Assembly (NCBI GenBank): GCA_036251205.1
Contig: CP133958.1
Location: 2,097,210-2,161,209, forward strand
Direction of reading: 5' to 3'
DNA length: 64,000 bases
Origin: Orbaceae bacterium BiB
GTDB lineage: Bacteria; Pseudomonadota; Gammaproteobacteria; Enterobacterales; Orbaceae
The position numbers and the translations under genes are program-made. The notes under the pieces are model-generated. The model made no database searches, had not been told where the DNA came from, and saw only the letters and a list, made by a program, of their open reading frames with translations. Shown here one piece after another: positions 15,893-25,394 of the stretch (position 1 is its first letter; each line of letters starts with the position of its first letter).

Positions 15893-17554
15893 TTAGTTTG
15901 GTGCTAGGTATTGCGCGACACTAACTAAATTAAATAACCACCTTGGATAGATTCCACATAATAAAATTAATAACGCAGAACCGACTATAAATACTTCATT
16001 TATGCCTATTTTTTGTTGCTGATTACTTTGTAATACTTGGGTATTTATAGCACTATTATCATTTGGACTTCTAATATATAGGTTAATCACTAAACGTAAA
16101 TAGAAGTATAATCCAAAGGCACTACCGATGATGATTGCTAAAATTAACCACCATAATTCCGCTGTTACGCCTAATAGTATTAATGAAAAACGACCAATAA
16201 ACCCAACGGTTAATGGCGCACCTGCGAGCGATAATAAACCGACCCCCATAGCAAGCGCAACGATTGGCCTACGCCAGAAGAGCCCGCTTAAATTGATATT
16301 TTTGCTATCAGTCTCTGTTGATTTTGATTCTAAACTAATTACGCTAAGTACACAGATATTCGCTAAAATGTAACCGATCAAATAGATACCAATGGTTTCC
16401 AGTGCCAATACTTGATACTGTACCGCAATTAAAGCAATAAGTAGGTAGCCAAAATTAGTAATCGAAGAATAAGCTAATAGTCGTTTTATATCTTGTTGTT
16501 TAATCGCAAAGACATTTCCCCAAATAATTGAACAAAATGCCATGATGACCATAATTATTCGAATCGTTTCATTATTCACAATCGGGGCTAATAAAAATAG
16601 TCTAGCTACTGCACAAAAAATAGCAACTTTACTTACTGTTGTTAGTAATAGTGCAATACACGCGGGCGCTCCTTGATAGACATCAGGTAACCAGAGTTGA
16701 AATGGCACTAGTGCTAATTTGAAACCAATTCCAACCAACATTAAACAGACCCCAAGTAATAACAAGATACTTGGCGCGGAGACTGTTGATAGTTGGAAAC
16801 TTAGGCCACTAAAGGTAAGTTCACCTGTCGCCGCATAATAAAACGCAATACCTAATAGTAAAAATGTTGTTGAGATAACCGATAGCACCATATATTTTAT
16901 TGCTGCTTCTAAAGAATATTGCTGTGTATATTGATAACCGATCAATCCAATGATTGGAATAGATAGTAATTCGATACCAATAAATAGCGACATCAAGTGG
17001 CTTGAGTAGATTAAAATAGTGGCGCCCAATGAGGAAAATAGCACCATTAGATAGAATAGCCCATGATGCTGTTGCTCATCATTTTTAAACCAGTTAAGAG
17101 ATAATGTTGAAACTACAATGGATAAGAATAGAATCAGGCTAGTATATAACGCACCATAAGCGTCGCTAGTAAAGAGTGATGTGACATAGCTGGCTTGCCA
17201 AGACAAATGACTACTCTCTTTTGCACTTATATTATTACTGTCTAAACCCTTAATACTACTGTCATCTGGTATCGCTGGAATAATATAAGGATTGCTTTCA
17301 CTCTCTTCTTGGATCGTTTGTTCGACTTGATTGGTTGCTGGATCTGTACTTAAACTATGATCATTAATAATTATCTTGCCGCCAATAAATACGGAGGTGA
17401 GTAAAGCAATGGTCAAACAAGCAATCGCAAATATTGCTGAAAATTTAGTGTCAACACGTAATAAAAGTAGTAAAAATAATAAGATAACAATCGCCAAACT
17501 CAATATTAGTATCGGTGATAAGTAGATTAATTCTGATATTGTAATCGCCATCAT
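15893..17554 (-). CDS. nuoN: Complex I membrane subunit NuoN
   Basis: NuoN is one of three antiporter-like proton-channel subunits of NADH:quinone oxidoreductase. The sequence is the best conserved of the cluster: Glu in FIGIELLSIP, Lys in GIGFKLALVPF and Lys in TVSKVAIF correspond to E. coli E133, K217 and K247. The usual Lys in FIGKF is Arg here (FIGRFSLI), and the His of the VPFHLW motif is Gln. At 553 residues it is about 70 longer than in E. coli because of an acidic, Ser/Asn-rich insert at about residues 68-125. It is 5 bases from nuoM. Confidence 0.93.
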   Translation of the reverse strand: MMAITISELIYLSPILILSLAIVILLFLLLLLRVDTKFSAIFAIACLTIALLTSVFIGGKIIINDHSLSTDPATNQVEQTIQEESESNPYIIPAIPDDSSIKGLDSNNISAKESSHLSWQASYVTSLFTSDAYGALYTSLILFLSIVVSTLSLNWFKNDEQQHHGLFYLMVLFSSLGATILIYSSHLMSLFIGIELLSIPIIGLIGYQYTQQYSLEAAIKYMVLSVISTTFLLLGIAFYYAATGELTFSGLSFQLSTVSAPSILLLLGVCLMLVGIGFKLALVPFQLWLPDVYQGAPACIALLLTTVSKVAIFCAVARLFLLAPIVNNETIRIIMVIMAFCSIIWGNVFAIKQQDIKRLLAYSSITNFGYLLIALIAVQYQVLALETIGIYLIGYILANICVLSVISLESKSTETDSKNINLSGLFWRRPIVALAMGVGLLSLAGAPLTVGFIGRFSLILLGVTAELWWLILAIIIGSAFGLYFYLRLVINLYIRSPNDNSAINTQVLQSNQQQKIGINEVFIVGSALLILLCGIYPRWLFNLVSVAQYLAPN

Positions 17555-17559
17555 AATAG

Positions 17560-19167
17560 TTAAACATCTCCTTTGATGAGATTGGTTTGTGCACTGCTAA
17601 TAATTTGTTGAATTTTATTTAATGGCGGTGACGATATATCTAAAACCCATTGTGGATATAGCCCAATAAAAAATAAGATCACTAATATGCCGATTAATAA
17701 AAATAGATCTTTAAAACAAACAGATTTCTTATTTGATTGCTGCTTATCAATAACACCATAAAAAATAGGCTGCGTACGAACTATAATAGAGATGGATAGT
17801 AGAATTAGTCCAATAATTAAGAAAATAGCCATATAGGTTGAATTTTGATAACTACTAAACACGGTCATAAAATTACCCACAAAATTTGCTGTTCCAGGAA
17901 TACCTAAAATTGCTAATAGATAAAATAATGTTAGTGTTGATAAATACTTAACATGTGATTTTAATCCTAAGAAATTATTAATATTTCTTGTTAAGTAAAA
18001 CTCTGTCAGCAAACCACTAATAATAAATAGACCAACAATCACTAAACTAATTGAAATAATCAGTAATACTACACCTTGATAGGCAAATAATGAGCCATTA
18101 TAGGCAACGGCTGTTATAAAGCTCATCAATGCAATATGTGCATAAGCAATTAAGCGTTTGATATCACTTTGATTAAAACATGACAGAGCCATGTAAAACA
18201 GAGTACATAAACTGAGAATGATAATAAATGGACTAATTGTTAATGAGGCATTAGGGAAGAGGGGGAATACAAATCGCAATAGACCATAAATTGAAGTATT
18301 CACCAGTAAACCACTAATCATAATTGAGCCCGTTGTAGAGGCTTCAATATGTGCATCAATAAACCAATTATGAAAAGGTAGTAACGGTATTCTGACCACT
18401 AATGCAGCTAAAAAACCAAGCATAAGCATAAATTCAAAATAGCTTGAAATTGGGGTTTTCATTAACACATTATAATCAAATGTCCATTCATTGGTGATTT
18501 GCCAGTTTGTTAATGCCAATGAAATAATGGCCAATAACATTAATAGACTGGTGATTTGAGTGTAAACCAGAAATTTACTCGCTCCATTTGTTTTTAATGA
18601 TGCGCTGGAGTCTCTGCGTCCCCATAGTGTAATTAGAAAATAGAATGGAATCGCTACAGCTTCCCACAAAAAGAACCATAAAAAAAGATCCATAGCCATA
18701 AACAGCATGATTATCGCTGATGCCATGAATAATAAGCAGAAATAGAATAAACCAGAACTACTTGGTCTCTCTTTTCGTGAATATAAGATCGCAATGAGGA
18801 CAATCGTACTGACTAGCATTCCCATAAGAATTGAGAGTCCATCTAAGACAAGATGAAATTTAATGCCGAGTAATGGGATCCAGTTTACATCAAACTCTTT
18901 GACCCACATCTGCCCTTGATAGAAGCTTGTTAGTGCATCGATACTGAGTATTGTCATCATAACGAACACAATAAGCATCGTTAATAATGCAACCCATCCA
19001 GCACTGAAGTAACATAATTCACTTTTTAATTTATTGACTAAAAAAAATCGACTTTCTTGTTCGATTCTACATTGTTCCATTTTGGTAAATGAACGCTTTA
19101 GGCTAGCTTCTAATAGCCACCCAATTAATCCACCTAATAATGGTAAAAAAACAAGCCAAAGTAACAC
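17560..19167 (-). CDS. nuoM: NuoM-like subunit with altered channel residues
   Basis: The protein aligns along its length with NuoM and keeps Glu in FLWEAVAIPFYFLI (E. coli E144). Other known channel residues differ: K234 is Arg (VVRIPLLPFH), K265 is Asn (LLVNTSIYG), E407 is Asn (NFVGNFMTVF), and the two conserved His of helices 10-11 are replaced. The alignment was made by eye from memory of E. coli NuoM. An extra segment of about 20 charged residues is near the N-terminus. The frame is intact, so the changes look like divergence and not simple decay. The gene lies between nuoL and nuoN. Confidence 0.9.
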   Translation of the reverse strand: MLLWLVFLPLLGGLIGWLLEASLKRSFTKMEQCRIEQESRFFLVNKLKSELCYFSAGWVALLTMLIVFVMMTILSIDALTSFYQGQMWVKEFDVNWIPLLGIKFHLVLDGLSILMGMLVSTIVLIAILYSRKERPSSSGLFYFCLLFMASAIIMLFMAMDLFLWFFLWEAVAIPFYFLITLWGRRDSSASLKTNGASKFLVYTQITSLLMLLAIISLALTNWQITNEWTFDYNVLMKTPISSYFEFMLMLGFLAALVVRIPLLPFHNWFIDAHIEASTTGSIMISGLLVNTSIYGLLRFVFPLFPNASLTISPFIIILSLCTLFYMALSCFNQSDIKRLIAYAHIALMSFITAVAYNGSLFAYQGVVLLIISISLVIVGLFIISGLLTEFYLTRNINNFLGLKSHVKYLSTLTLFYLLAILGIPGTANFVGNFMTVFSSYQNSTYMAIFLIIGLILLSISIIVRTQPIFYGVIDKQQSNKKSVCFKDLFLLIGILVILFFIGLYPQWVLDISSPPLNKIQQIISSAQTNLIKGDV

Positions 19168-19190
19168 AGAAAAACCTTCCGTAATTATAA

Positions 19191-21038
19191 TTAAAACAAA
19201 ATAAGCAGTAATAAGATAATAATACTACCACTCACTATTGACATCATATACCAGCGTAATCGACCATTTTCTAATAAATCAATTTGGAAGTTTATCTTCC
19301 TAATACCCCAATTTATTATTTGATTCCATTGTGATAGCGGATCCTTTTTAATTAGCTGGGCTAAATAAAGATAGGGTCGTACAAAAACTAACTCAAGTAA
19401 CTGGTTAAAATACCACTCATTACGCCATAACTTTAAAAATGCTTTACCAATTGGTGTATTGGATATTTCATGAATTTCAGAGTTAATATCAAAAAATAGT
19501 ATATAAGCAATTAGAATACTTAAAATCGTGATTGCAGCTAATAAAATTTGTAAAATTAACTGATTTTTAGTATTAAAATCAACATTCGGAATAATTCCTT
19601 CTATCGGTAATGGAAGGTAATTAAAAATAGCTGTAGACATCAGCACCAATATGACTAAAGGAATATAACTATATCGAGTAATTGGTGTAAAAGTCGTTAG
19701 TTTTTGTTTATGATGGAAAACGGTAAAAATCAGTCTTAAAATACTTAAGCTTGATAGTAGCACCCCAATTAATGCAATGATTCCTAATCCCATTTTCTCT
19801 TTGGTAACTAATGCCCAAATAATATCGCCTTTAGTATAGAACGCCGACATAACCCAAGGCATCGCACAGAGTGATGCTGCTGATAATAGAAATGTTCCGT
19901 ACAGTAACGGATATCGACGATACAAACCACCTAGCTTATGAATATTTTGTTCTCCGTTACAAATTTTAATTAAAATAGCACTAGAGAGCAGTAATAATGA
20001 GCTAGTCACACAATAACTAATAATATAATTGAGTGATAATACCCAATTTTGAATGACAAAGGCGAAAAAGAGGTAGCTAATTTGACTCAAGTTAATATAT
20101 GTCACTAAGCTTTTTATATTATTTTGAACTAATGACACACAGCTTGAGAATATCAGTCCAACACCAGCGACGGCACCCATAATAACAAAGACATCACTGG
20201 ACATCATAAACAGAGGACTTAATCGTAATATAAAATAACCACTAGATAAAATCCCCATCACTGATTGTAATAACGTAATTACAGGCATTGGAGCAATGTT
20301 TGTTTCGGTAAAAATGGTATGGAAAGGGAATAATCCGGCTTTACCAATAACACTCACTAAGAAGACTAACGTAATCCAAAATATAATTTCTGAATCAATC
20401 GCTAAATTTTGATTAGCAAGGGTGAGAACATCGCGAATATTTAGGGTATTTAATTCATTGTAAACTAAGAAAATACCAAATAATAAAAACGCATCAGCGA
20501 TACTCATGATAATAAATGTTTTAATCGCGGAGAAACTAACTTGTCGTTTATGGTAATAGATTCCAATTAATAAATAACTACTAATACTAATTCCTTCCCA
20601 AGCTAGTAGGAGGATAAATAAGTTATCGGCTAACACTAATAGAAATAGGCTAGCAATCAGTAAATTACCATAGGCAAAAAACGTATAGGTATCTTTTGAT
20701 GAAGTAAGATAGTATGCCGAGAAAGAGTAAATCAGTAAGCAAAATAGTGAAATAATCACTAAAAAAACCAGCGATAAACCATCCAGCTGTAACCCTATTG
20801 AGATTTTAGTATCGCCAATACTAAACCACTCCCATAATAAGCGGGAGTATATTAGAGATGTGTCAGGATAAGTATTTGTTTGATAATCGATACATACAAA
20901 TAGCATTAATACACACACCAAACCTATTGTGCTAATACCGACAATAATAATGTTTTCTTTACTTATATTTCTTCCTAAACAAATTAAAATTAAGAAAGAG
21001 AGTAAAGGGATAACAATTGTTAAATAAAGTAAATTCAT
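19191..21038 (-). CDS. nuoL: NuoL-like subunit with altered channel residues
   Basis: This 615-residue protein has the NuoL length, including a long lateral helix region and final membrane anchor. It keeps Glu in [17 protein letters not shown], Asp in [10 protein letters not shown] and Lys in [12 protein letters not shown] (E. coli E144, D178, K229). Other sites differ: the His-bearing segment after the PTPVSALIH motif is now PVITLLQSV, and the MTHAFFKALLF segment, with two His and a Lys, is replaced by [12 protein letters not shown]. The start overlaps the end of nuoK by 4 bases. Confidence 0.92.
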   Translation of the reverse strand: MNLLYLTIVIPLLSFLILICLGRNISKENIIIVGISTIGLVCVLMLFVCIDYQTNTYPDTSLIYSRLLWEWFSIGDTKISIGLQLDGLSLVFLVIISLFCLLIYSFSAYYLTSSKDTYTFFAYGNLLIASLFLLVLADNLFILLLAWEGISISSYLLIGIYYHKRQVSFSAIKTFIIMSIADAFLLFGIFLVYNELNTLNIRDVLTLANQNLAIDSEIIFWITLVFLVSVIGKAGLFPFHTIFTETNIAPMPVITLLQSVMGILSSGYFILRLSPLFMMSSDVFVIMGAVAGVGLIFSSCVSLVQNNIKSLVTYINLSQISYLFFAFVIQNWVLSLNYIISYCVTSSLLLLSSAILIKICNGEQNIHKLGGLYRRYPLLYGTFLLSAASLCAMPWVMSAFYTKGDIIWALVTKEKMGLGIIALIGVLLSSLSILRLIFTVFHHKQKLTTFTPITRYSYIPLVILVLMSTAIFNYLPLPIEGIIPNVDFNTKNQLILQILLAAITILSILIAYILFFDINSEIHEISNTPIGKAFLKLWRNEWYFNQLLELVFVRPYLYLAQLIKKDPLSQWNQIINWGIRKINFQIDLLENGRLRWYMMSIVSGSIIILLLLILF

Positions 21039-21337
21039 CCTTTCATTTCACTCAGTGCGTCAATATTTACCGTTTTGCGGCGATGATACATTTTTACTAG
21101 TAAAGCCAGGCCAATACAAGACTCAGCGATAGCTGTACTTAGCACTAAAATTGAGATGATCTGCCCATCAGACTGTTGCCAATAAGCGCCCGCAGCAACG
21201 ATAGCAATTAAGGCTCCATTAATCATAACCATTAAACTTAATAGTAAAAATAAGAAATTACGGCGAATCAATGCACCAAATAAACCAATGATAAACAGGG
21301 ATGTTGCCAGAATTAGGCTATGCATTAGTGGAATCAT
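21035..21337 (-). CDS. nuoK: NuoK-like complex I subunit
   Basis: This 100-residue, three-helix protein has the NuoK frame ([18 protein letters not shown], then [15 protein letters not shown]). Glu corresponding to E. coli E72 is present ([13 protein letters not shown]), but the essential E36 of helix 2 is Met ([10 protein letters not shown]). It overlaps nuoJ by 20 bases and nuoL by 4, so the genes are translationally coupled. Confidence 0.92.
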   Translation of the reverse strand: MIPLMHSLILATSLFIIGLFGALIRRNFLFLLLSLMVMINGALIAIVAAGAYWQQSDGQIISILVLSTAIAESCIGLALLVKMYHRRKTVNIDALSEMKG

Positions 21338-21884
21338 ATTTTTCCCCTTTATTTGTTATGGATTTGGTGGAAGTAGGCGGTATCTCTTTATGAATATATA
21401 AGCGATAAATAAAATGATAGGCAATTACTAATCCACAAAGTAATAGTAAAATCGCTAACTCAATAACTAAAATATACGAGCCCAAGAACATATCGGTAAG
21501 ACTTTCATTTTCTGGCTGTGTCACTTCTAAAGCCGAATAATCTGTGCTGGCAATACCATAAATTAATGTAACTAAGAGGACAAAAACTAAAATTAATGGG
21601 CCTAACCAAATTTTAGGGCTGATGCCGCGTTTATTCTGCTCTACAGCATCGTAGCGAAGATTGATTAGTGATAACACTGAGAGAAAAAGTAAGGATACTG
21701 CTCCAACAAACAGTATAACGGTTAGGGCTGCTGAAAAATAAGCACCCATAATAAAAAAAACTACAGCGGTTGCTAGCAGAGAAATTACAAAGTACAGTAA
21801 AGCGCTCATTGAGCGTCGACTACTAATGGCTTTAATGCTTGCCAATACAGTAATAATTGCTGCAATATAAAAAACAGAAACCAT
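21318..21884 (-). CDS. nuoJ: NuoJ-like complex I subunit
   Basis: This five-helix protein of 188 residues matches NuoJ in helix pattern ([20 protein letters not shown], then [18 protein letters not shown]). In the third helix the E. coli Glu and Tyr (LEIIVYAGAI) are replaced ([10 protein letters not shown]). It is the first gene of the cluster; upstream there is a 387-bp gap and then dacB, so nuoA to nuoI are not here. Confidence 0.9.
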   Translation of the reverse strand: MVSVFYIAAIITVLASIKAISSRRSMSALLYFVISLLATAVVFFIMGAYFSAALTVILFVGAVSLLFLSVLSLINLRYDAVEQNKRGISPKIWLGPLILVFVLLVTLIYGIASTDYSALEVTQPENESLTDMFLGSYILVIELAILLLLCGLVIAYHFIYRLYIHKEIPPTSTKSITNKGEKYDSTNA

Positions 21885-22271
21885 CTATTTGTTATCCAAT
21901 TTGTATTCTATATTGTGAGTCAGTTAGATGAAGATACTATTATTTCTCTTACAGTAAGATGTCGAACTGACTGTCAAAAATTTTAGTGAGGTAATAACAT
22001 AAAATTTTGAACGATTATTTTAACTGCTTATTTTTATGCTTATTAAAAAAAAAGTCTAGCTAATTTATTCTTAATAGCTTGAAAATACATGCTTACTACA
22101 GTTAAGTATTTTTTTATAATACAATTTATTATAAATAATAATGAGTTAGATTATTTAATTTGAATGTAAAAATCATTAAAAATCAGATTATAATGACTGT
22201 TACAAATTTTATAATTAACCCATTTTATTGTTAATAACATGATATTTACCAAGTAGTATATCATATTAGGA
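21885..22271. promoter_or_regulatory. A+T-rich gap upstream of nuoJ
   Basis: No gene and no remnant of nuoI or other nuo genes is visible in these 387 bases. They lie downstream of dacB and upstream of nuoJ, both on the minus strand, so the nuoJKLMN promoter and the dacB terminator should be here. I see no clear terminator hairpin or distinct -35/-10 pair. Confidence 0.4.
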
Positions 22272-23741
22272 CTAACGTTTTTTTAGAATATCTTGATAAA
22301 GCGTCCTTTCAAACTCAATTATGGCACTATTTTTGGCCGCAGAGTCTGGCGTGATATAATTATAACCAGAGATAAATTGCACAAATGCAACATATTTATC
22401 TTCTTTTAGTTTGATGAATCCAGCTAGATTATAGTTGCCTTCAAGATACCCTGTTTTAGCATAGACAATTGATTTTAATTCATTATTAGCAAAACTTTTG
22501 CGATATTGTAACGTACCATCGACACCTGCAATAGGTAACATTTCAACCATATGTAATGTATCATTGTTAGCTGCAATGTATTGCAATATCTGCATCAATT
22601 TATTGGCATCAATTAAATTTAGTCGTGATAATCCTGAACCATCAATAATGACTGCATTTTCTAAATCAATATTCGCTTTTTTAAGCAAAATATCTTTCAC
22701 TGCATCACTGGCATTTTGCCATGAACCTTGCATGTTAAAATGGTGAGCCCCAATTGTTCGATATACCGTATCAGCAATTAAGTTATTCGATTTTTTTAGC
22801 ATAATCGTGAGTAATTTTGATAGCGGTTCCGATTGATTGAGCGCTAGGGGGGCTAATGATTGAGTTATTGGCTCTTTAGCTTCAATAATGCGTCCTGTAA
22901 ATTTAATCTGCTTTTGTGCTAGCTCCGCTTTGAGTATTTCAGAAAAGTAGGCAAAACTATCTGTAACTGCAAATTTAAGGTAACTTTTTTGGCTACTGTG
23001 TTTAATGCAACCGGATAAGTGATAACGATTTTTATCGGCTGATGTGACATTGAGCTCACAATATTTATCATCTAAGGTTTGCGATTTATTACTGATGGTT
23101 CTAACGTCACTTGTGATCGTGATTGGATAGCGAGATGACACTGATGTGGTTGCTTTATTACCAATTTTTTGTGCAGGCAAAATACCCGCATAAAAACAAT
23201 TTTCATCAATGATCGTTGCTGATGGGGCGGTATTATAGCAAGATGTTAAATTATTCCATGACCAACCAGAGGCTTTATCGTGGCCGATAAATATAGAGTT
23301 GTCGATAACAATATTGCCTACAATTTTATCGACACCTTTCAACTTCAATACCGAAAGCATTTCGGCAAGTTGTTTACGTGTCAATGTCGGATCGCCACTC
23401 AATTGAATAATGAGATCGCCTTTTAATTGTTTGTTACTGATTTTGCCAGTTGTTTGTAAGCGAGTCACAAAACGAAAGTCAGGGCCTAACTCAAGCATTG
23501 CAGCAAGCCCTGTTACTAATTTTTGTACGCTTGCGGGTTGCCTAAACTGATCATTTTGAAAAGCAGCTAGTGTGGTTGGATTTTTATCAACAGTCTCGAC
23601 TAATACTGATAAATCAGTACCTTTAGGTAAAAGGGAAAGGTAGGAAGAGAGTTCTGTTTTGTTTTCAGCATAAGTATTTGTGATATTTAATGCGATAGCC
23701 AATATGAGTAATTGGCTGATTATTGAAACTAGTCTTTTCAT
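22272..23741 (-). CDS. dacB: D-Ala-D-Ala carboxypeptidase/endopeptidase (PBP4)
   Basis: PBP4 is a class C penicillin-binding protein that trims and cleaves peptidoglycan cross-links in the periplasm. A signal peptide (to about ...NTYA) precedes the catalytic SxxK motif ASVQKLVTG, the SxN motif in KKSNNLIAD and the KTG motif in YAKTGYLEGNYNLAGF. The reading frame can be extended to a TTG at 23750, but ATG at 23741 is more likely. About 489 residues fits the family. It is downstream of the LpoB lipoprotein group, giving a peptidoglycan gene neighbourhood. Confidence 0.94.
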   Translation of the reverse strand: MKRLVSIISQLLILAIALNITNTYAENKTELSSYLSLLPKGTDLSVLVETVDKNPTTLAAFQNDQFRQPASVQKLVTGLAAMLELGPDFRFVTRLQTTGKISNKQLKGDLIIQLSGDPTLTRKQLAEMLSVLKLKGVDKIVGNIVIDNSIFIGHDKASGWSWNNLTSCYNTAPSATIIDENCFYAGILPAQKIGNKATTSVSSRYPITITSDVRTISNKSQTLDDKYCELNVTSADKNRYHLSGCIKHSSQKSYLKFAVTDSFAYFSEILKAELAQKQIKFTGRIIEAKEPITQSLAPLALNQSEPLSKLLTIMLKKSNNLIADTVYRTIGAHHFNMQGSWQNASDAVKDILLKKANIDLENAVIIDGSGLSRLNLIDANKLMQILQYIAANNDTLHMVEMLPIAGVDGTLQYRKSFANNELKSIVYAKTGYLEGNYNLAGFIKLKEDKYVAFVQFISGYNYITPDSAAKNSAIIEFERTLYQDILKKR

Positions 23742-23765
23742 ATATAACAACTTTATTTAAAGTGT

Positions 23766-24734
23766 TTAATCAAATGGTAATACAACACCACCTTGTGGTG
23801 TCTGTTTTACTAGTTCTGGGGCGACCCTTAATGTTGCTTGGATCGGTTTACAAATATCACCTTTAAGTGCAACACCGTTAAGCATTTCACCGTACGAGAG
23901 CACACTTGTTGTTTGCGTAATCAATAGTTTACCGACTGTACTTTGCTCATAGCCTAGTAGGCTATCGGTATAAACGTCTTTAACTTTCTTTCCTAAACGT
24001 GTAACTTCACATTGCGAGCCTAATGGTAACGGATAATCTAATACTATTTCGTTATAATTTGAAACAGAAACTAAACGAATAGGATAGATCTCACCAATAA
24101 TTTCATTTTTCATTAAATCAGCTACAGATTGCAGAGTATTATTAATGGTAGTACTAAAACTCTCATTATTAGTGGTACTTTTTAACTGATAACGTAATGT
24201 GTTACTAAATACAATCTTATTGCTTTTAGCATCAATGATTTGATATAGCACTGTTGCTGAGACGATTTTCTCAGTAACGCCTTGGCCAGTGGCTTTTAAA
24301 ATACGAACAGTCTCTTCAGTATCTAATTGATTTAACGTACTTTGCAGATAAAAATCAGATAGTTCAGTGACATTATTAGGTTCTAAGCCATCACTCATGT
24401 AGTTTTCAGCAGAGATAAGCTCAAAACGGTGAGTTTCATACAGTGCTGTTGTAATGTCATGAGTTAATGTTTTCGATAAGGCACTCGGCGAAATTGGAAA
24501 AGCATTCTGGCTTGTTAAATCCACTTGCGTTGGCAAGACCACAATTTTATACCGTTCAATTTGCGTCTCTCCTAACCCATTAGTATAAGTGGCACTATTA
24601 TTCTCATCGGTTGTTGATACATCAACATCATTTTTAGGCGCTTGTTGTTCTTTCACCGTATTTTGTGAACTACAAGCAACTAGAAATAAAATAGTTGCTA
24701 GAGAGATACTTAATTTTATGCATTTTTTCATCAT
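23766..24734 (-). CDS. Lipoprotein of the LpoB/CsgG-related cluster
   Basis: A lipoprotein signal ends in LFLVAC, with lipidation expected at Cys21. The rest (KIVVLPTQVDL, ALSKTLTHDITTALYETHRF) reads like a CsgG-type nucleotide-like fold found in FlgT, LpoB and similar outer-membrane lipoproteins. It has no Lys/Asp at +2, so outer-membrane sorting is expected. The gene is 13 bases downstream of lpoB and probably cotranscribed. The precise role is unknown; a partner of LpoB or of cell-envelope assembly is plausible. Confidence 0.7.
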   Translation of the reverse strand: MMKKCIKLSISLATILFLVACSSQNTVKEQQAPKNDVDVSTTDENNSATYTNGLGETQIERYKIVVLPTQVDLTSQNAFPISPSALSKTLTHDITTALYETHRFELISAENYMSDGLEPNNVTELSDFYLQSTLNQLDTEETVRILKATGQGVTEKIVSATVLYQIIDAKSNKIVFSNTLRYQLKSTTNNESFSTTINNTLQSVADLMKNEIIGEIYPIRLVSVSNYNEIVLDYPLPLGSQCEVTRLGKKVKDVYTDSLLGYEQSTVGKLLITQTTSVLSYGEMLNGVALKGDICKPIQATLRVAPELVKQTPQGGVVLPFD

Positions 24735-24747
24735 AAATCCCTTTTTA

Positions 24748-25380
24748 TTACCAAGCAGTTGATTTATTGCTACCTAATTTGCGTACAATACTCTCATTTT
24801 CCCAGTAAGCTAAGCCACTTTTTACATCAGTTAATGTTAGCTGTAAATAATACTCAACTAATTGCTTATTTTTACCAGTACGAGATATACGTTGTAAAAT
24901 TTTTCCAGTTAATGATAAGTCTGGCGCATATAGGGTTCCTTTGCCTGCAATCGTATCTTGTTTAAATTCATCATTATCACGTAATTCACGTACATCATAA
25001 ATTAAATCGTCAACGTTATTACTATTCCCCGCAACGGCTGTTGTAATCACTGCTTTGCCGGATTGTAGCATGCCGATACGAATTTTTTTGATCAGCATAT
25101 CGGTATCAATGCGTAGAGTTGTATCATTTACAACTTTACCAATAGCAACAACATAGCGTCCTCCGCCTGGTTTATTCAATACATCACTTGCTAATAATGA
25201 ATTCAGTGACTCTTGAGCTGCCAGTTCAAAGTCTTGACTATCAAGTCCTAAGCTAACGGCATCTTGTGCGTTATCAGCAGTGACATATTCAACATTTGAT
25301 GAACAACCCGTTAATATTATGCTAAGTCCTAAAGTAATTGCGAGAGTACATCGGTTTAGGGATTGGTATAAATTAATCAT
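24748..25380 (-). CDS. lpoB: Penicillin-binding protein activator LpoB
   Basis: LpoB is an outer-membrane lipoprotein that activates the peptidoglycan synthase PBP1B. The lipobox is IILTGC (Cys26). The body matches LpoB closely: LNKPGGGRYVVAIGKVVNDT, RIDTDMLIKKIRIGML, GTLYAPDLSLTGKI and the terminal LGSNKSTAW. The reading frame extends to an ATG at 25392, but that codon overlaps the GAGG ribosome binding site that serves ATG 25380. It is between the COG3014-type gene (3 to 15 bases away) and a second lipoprotein gene. Confidence 0.9.
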   Translation of the reverse strand: MINLYQSLNRCTLAITLGLSIILTGCSSNVEYVTADNAQDAVSLGLDSQDFELAAQESLNSLLASDVLNKPGGGRYVVAIGKVVNDTTLRIDTDMLIKKIRIGMLQSGKAVITTAVAGNSNNVDDLIYDVRELRDNDEFKQDTIAGKGTLYAPDLSLTGKILQRISRTGKNKQLVEYYLQLTLTDVKSGLAYWENESIVRKLGSNKSTAW

Positions 25381-25394
25381 ATAAAGCCTCATTA

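Noticed and set aside
21885-22271. Possible remnants of nuoA-I upstream of nuoJ
   Set aside because: No stretch resembles NuoI, NuoH or any other subunit; the gap is short and A+T-rich.
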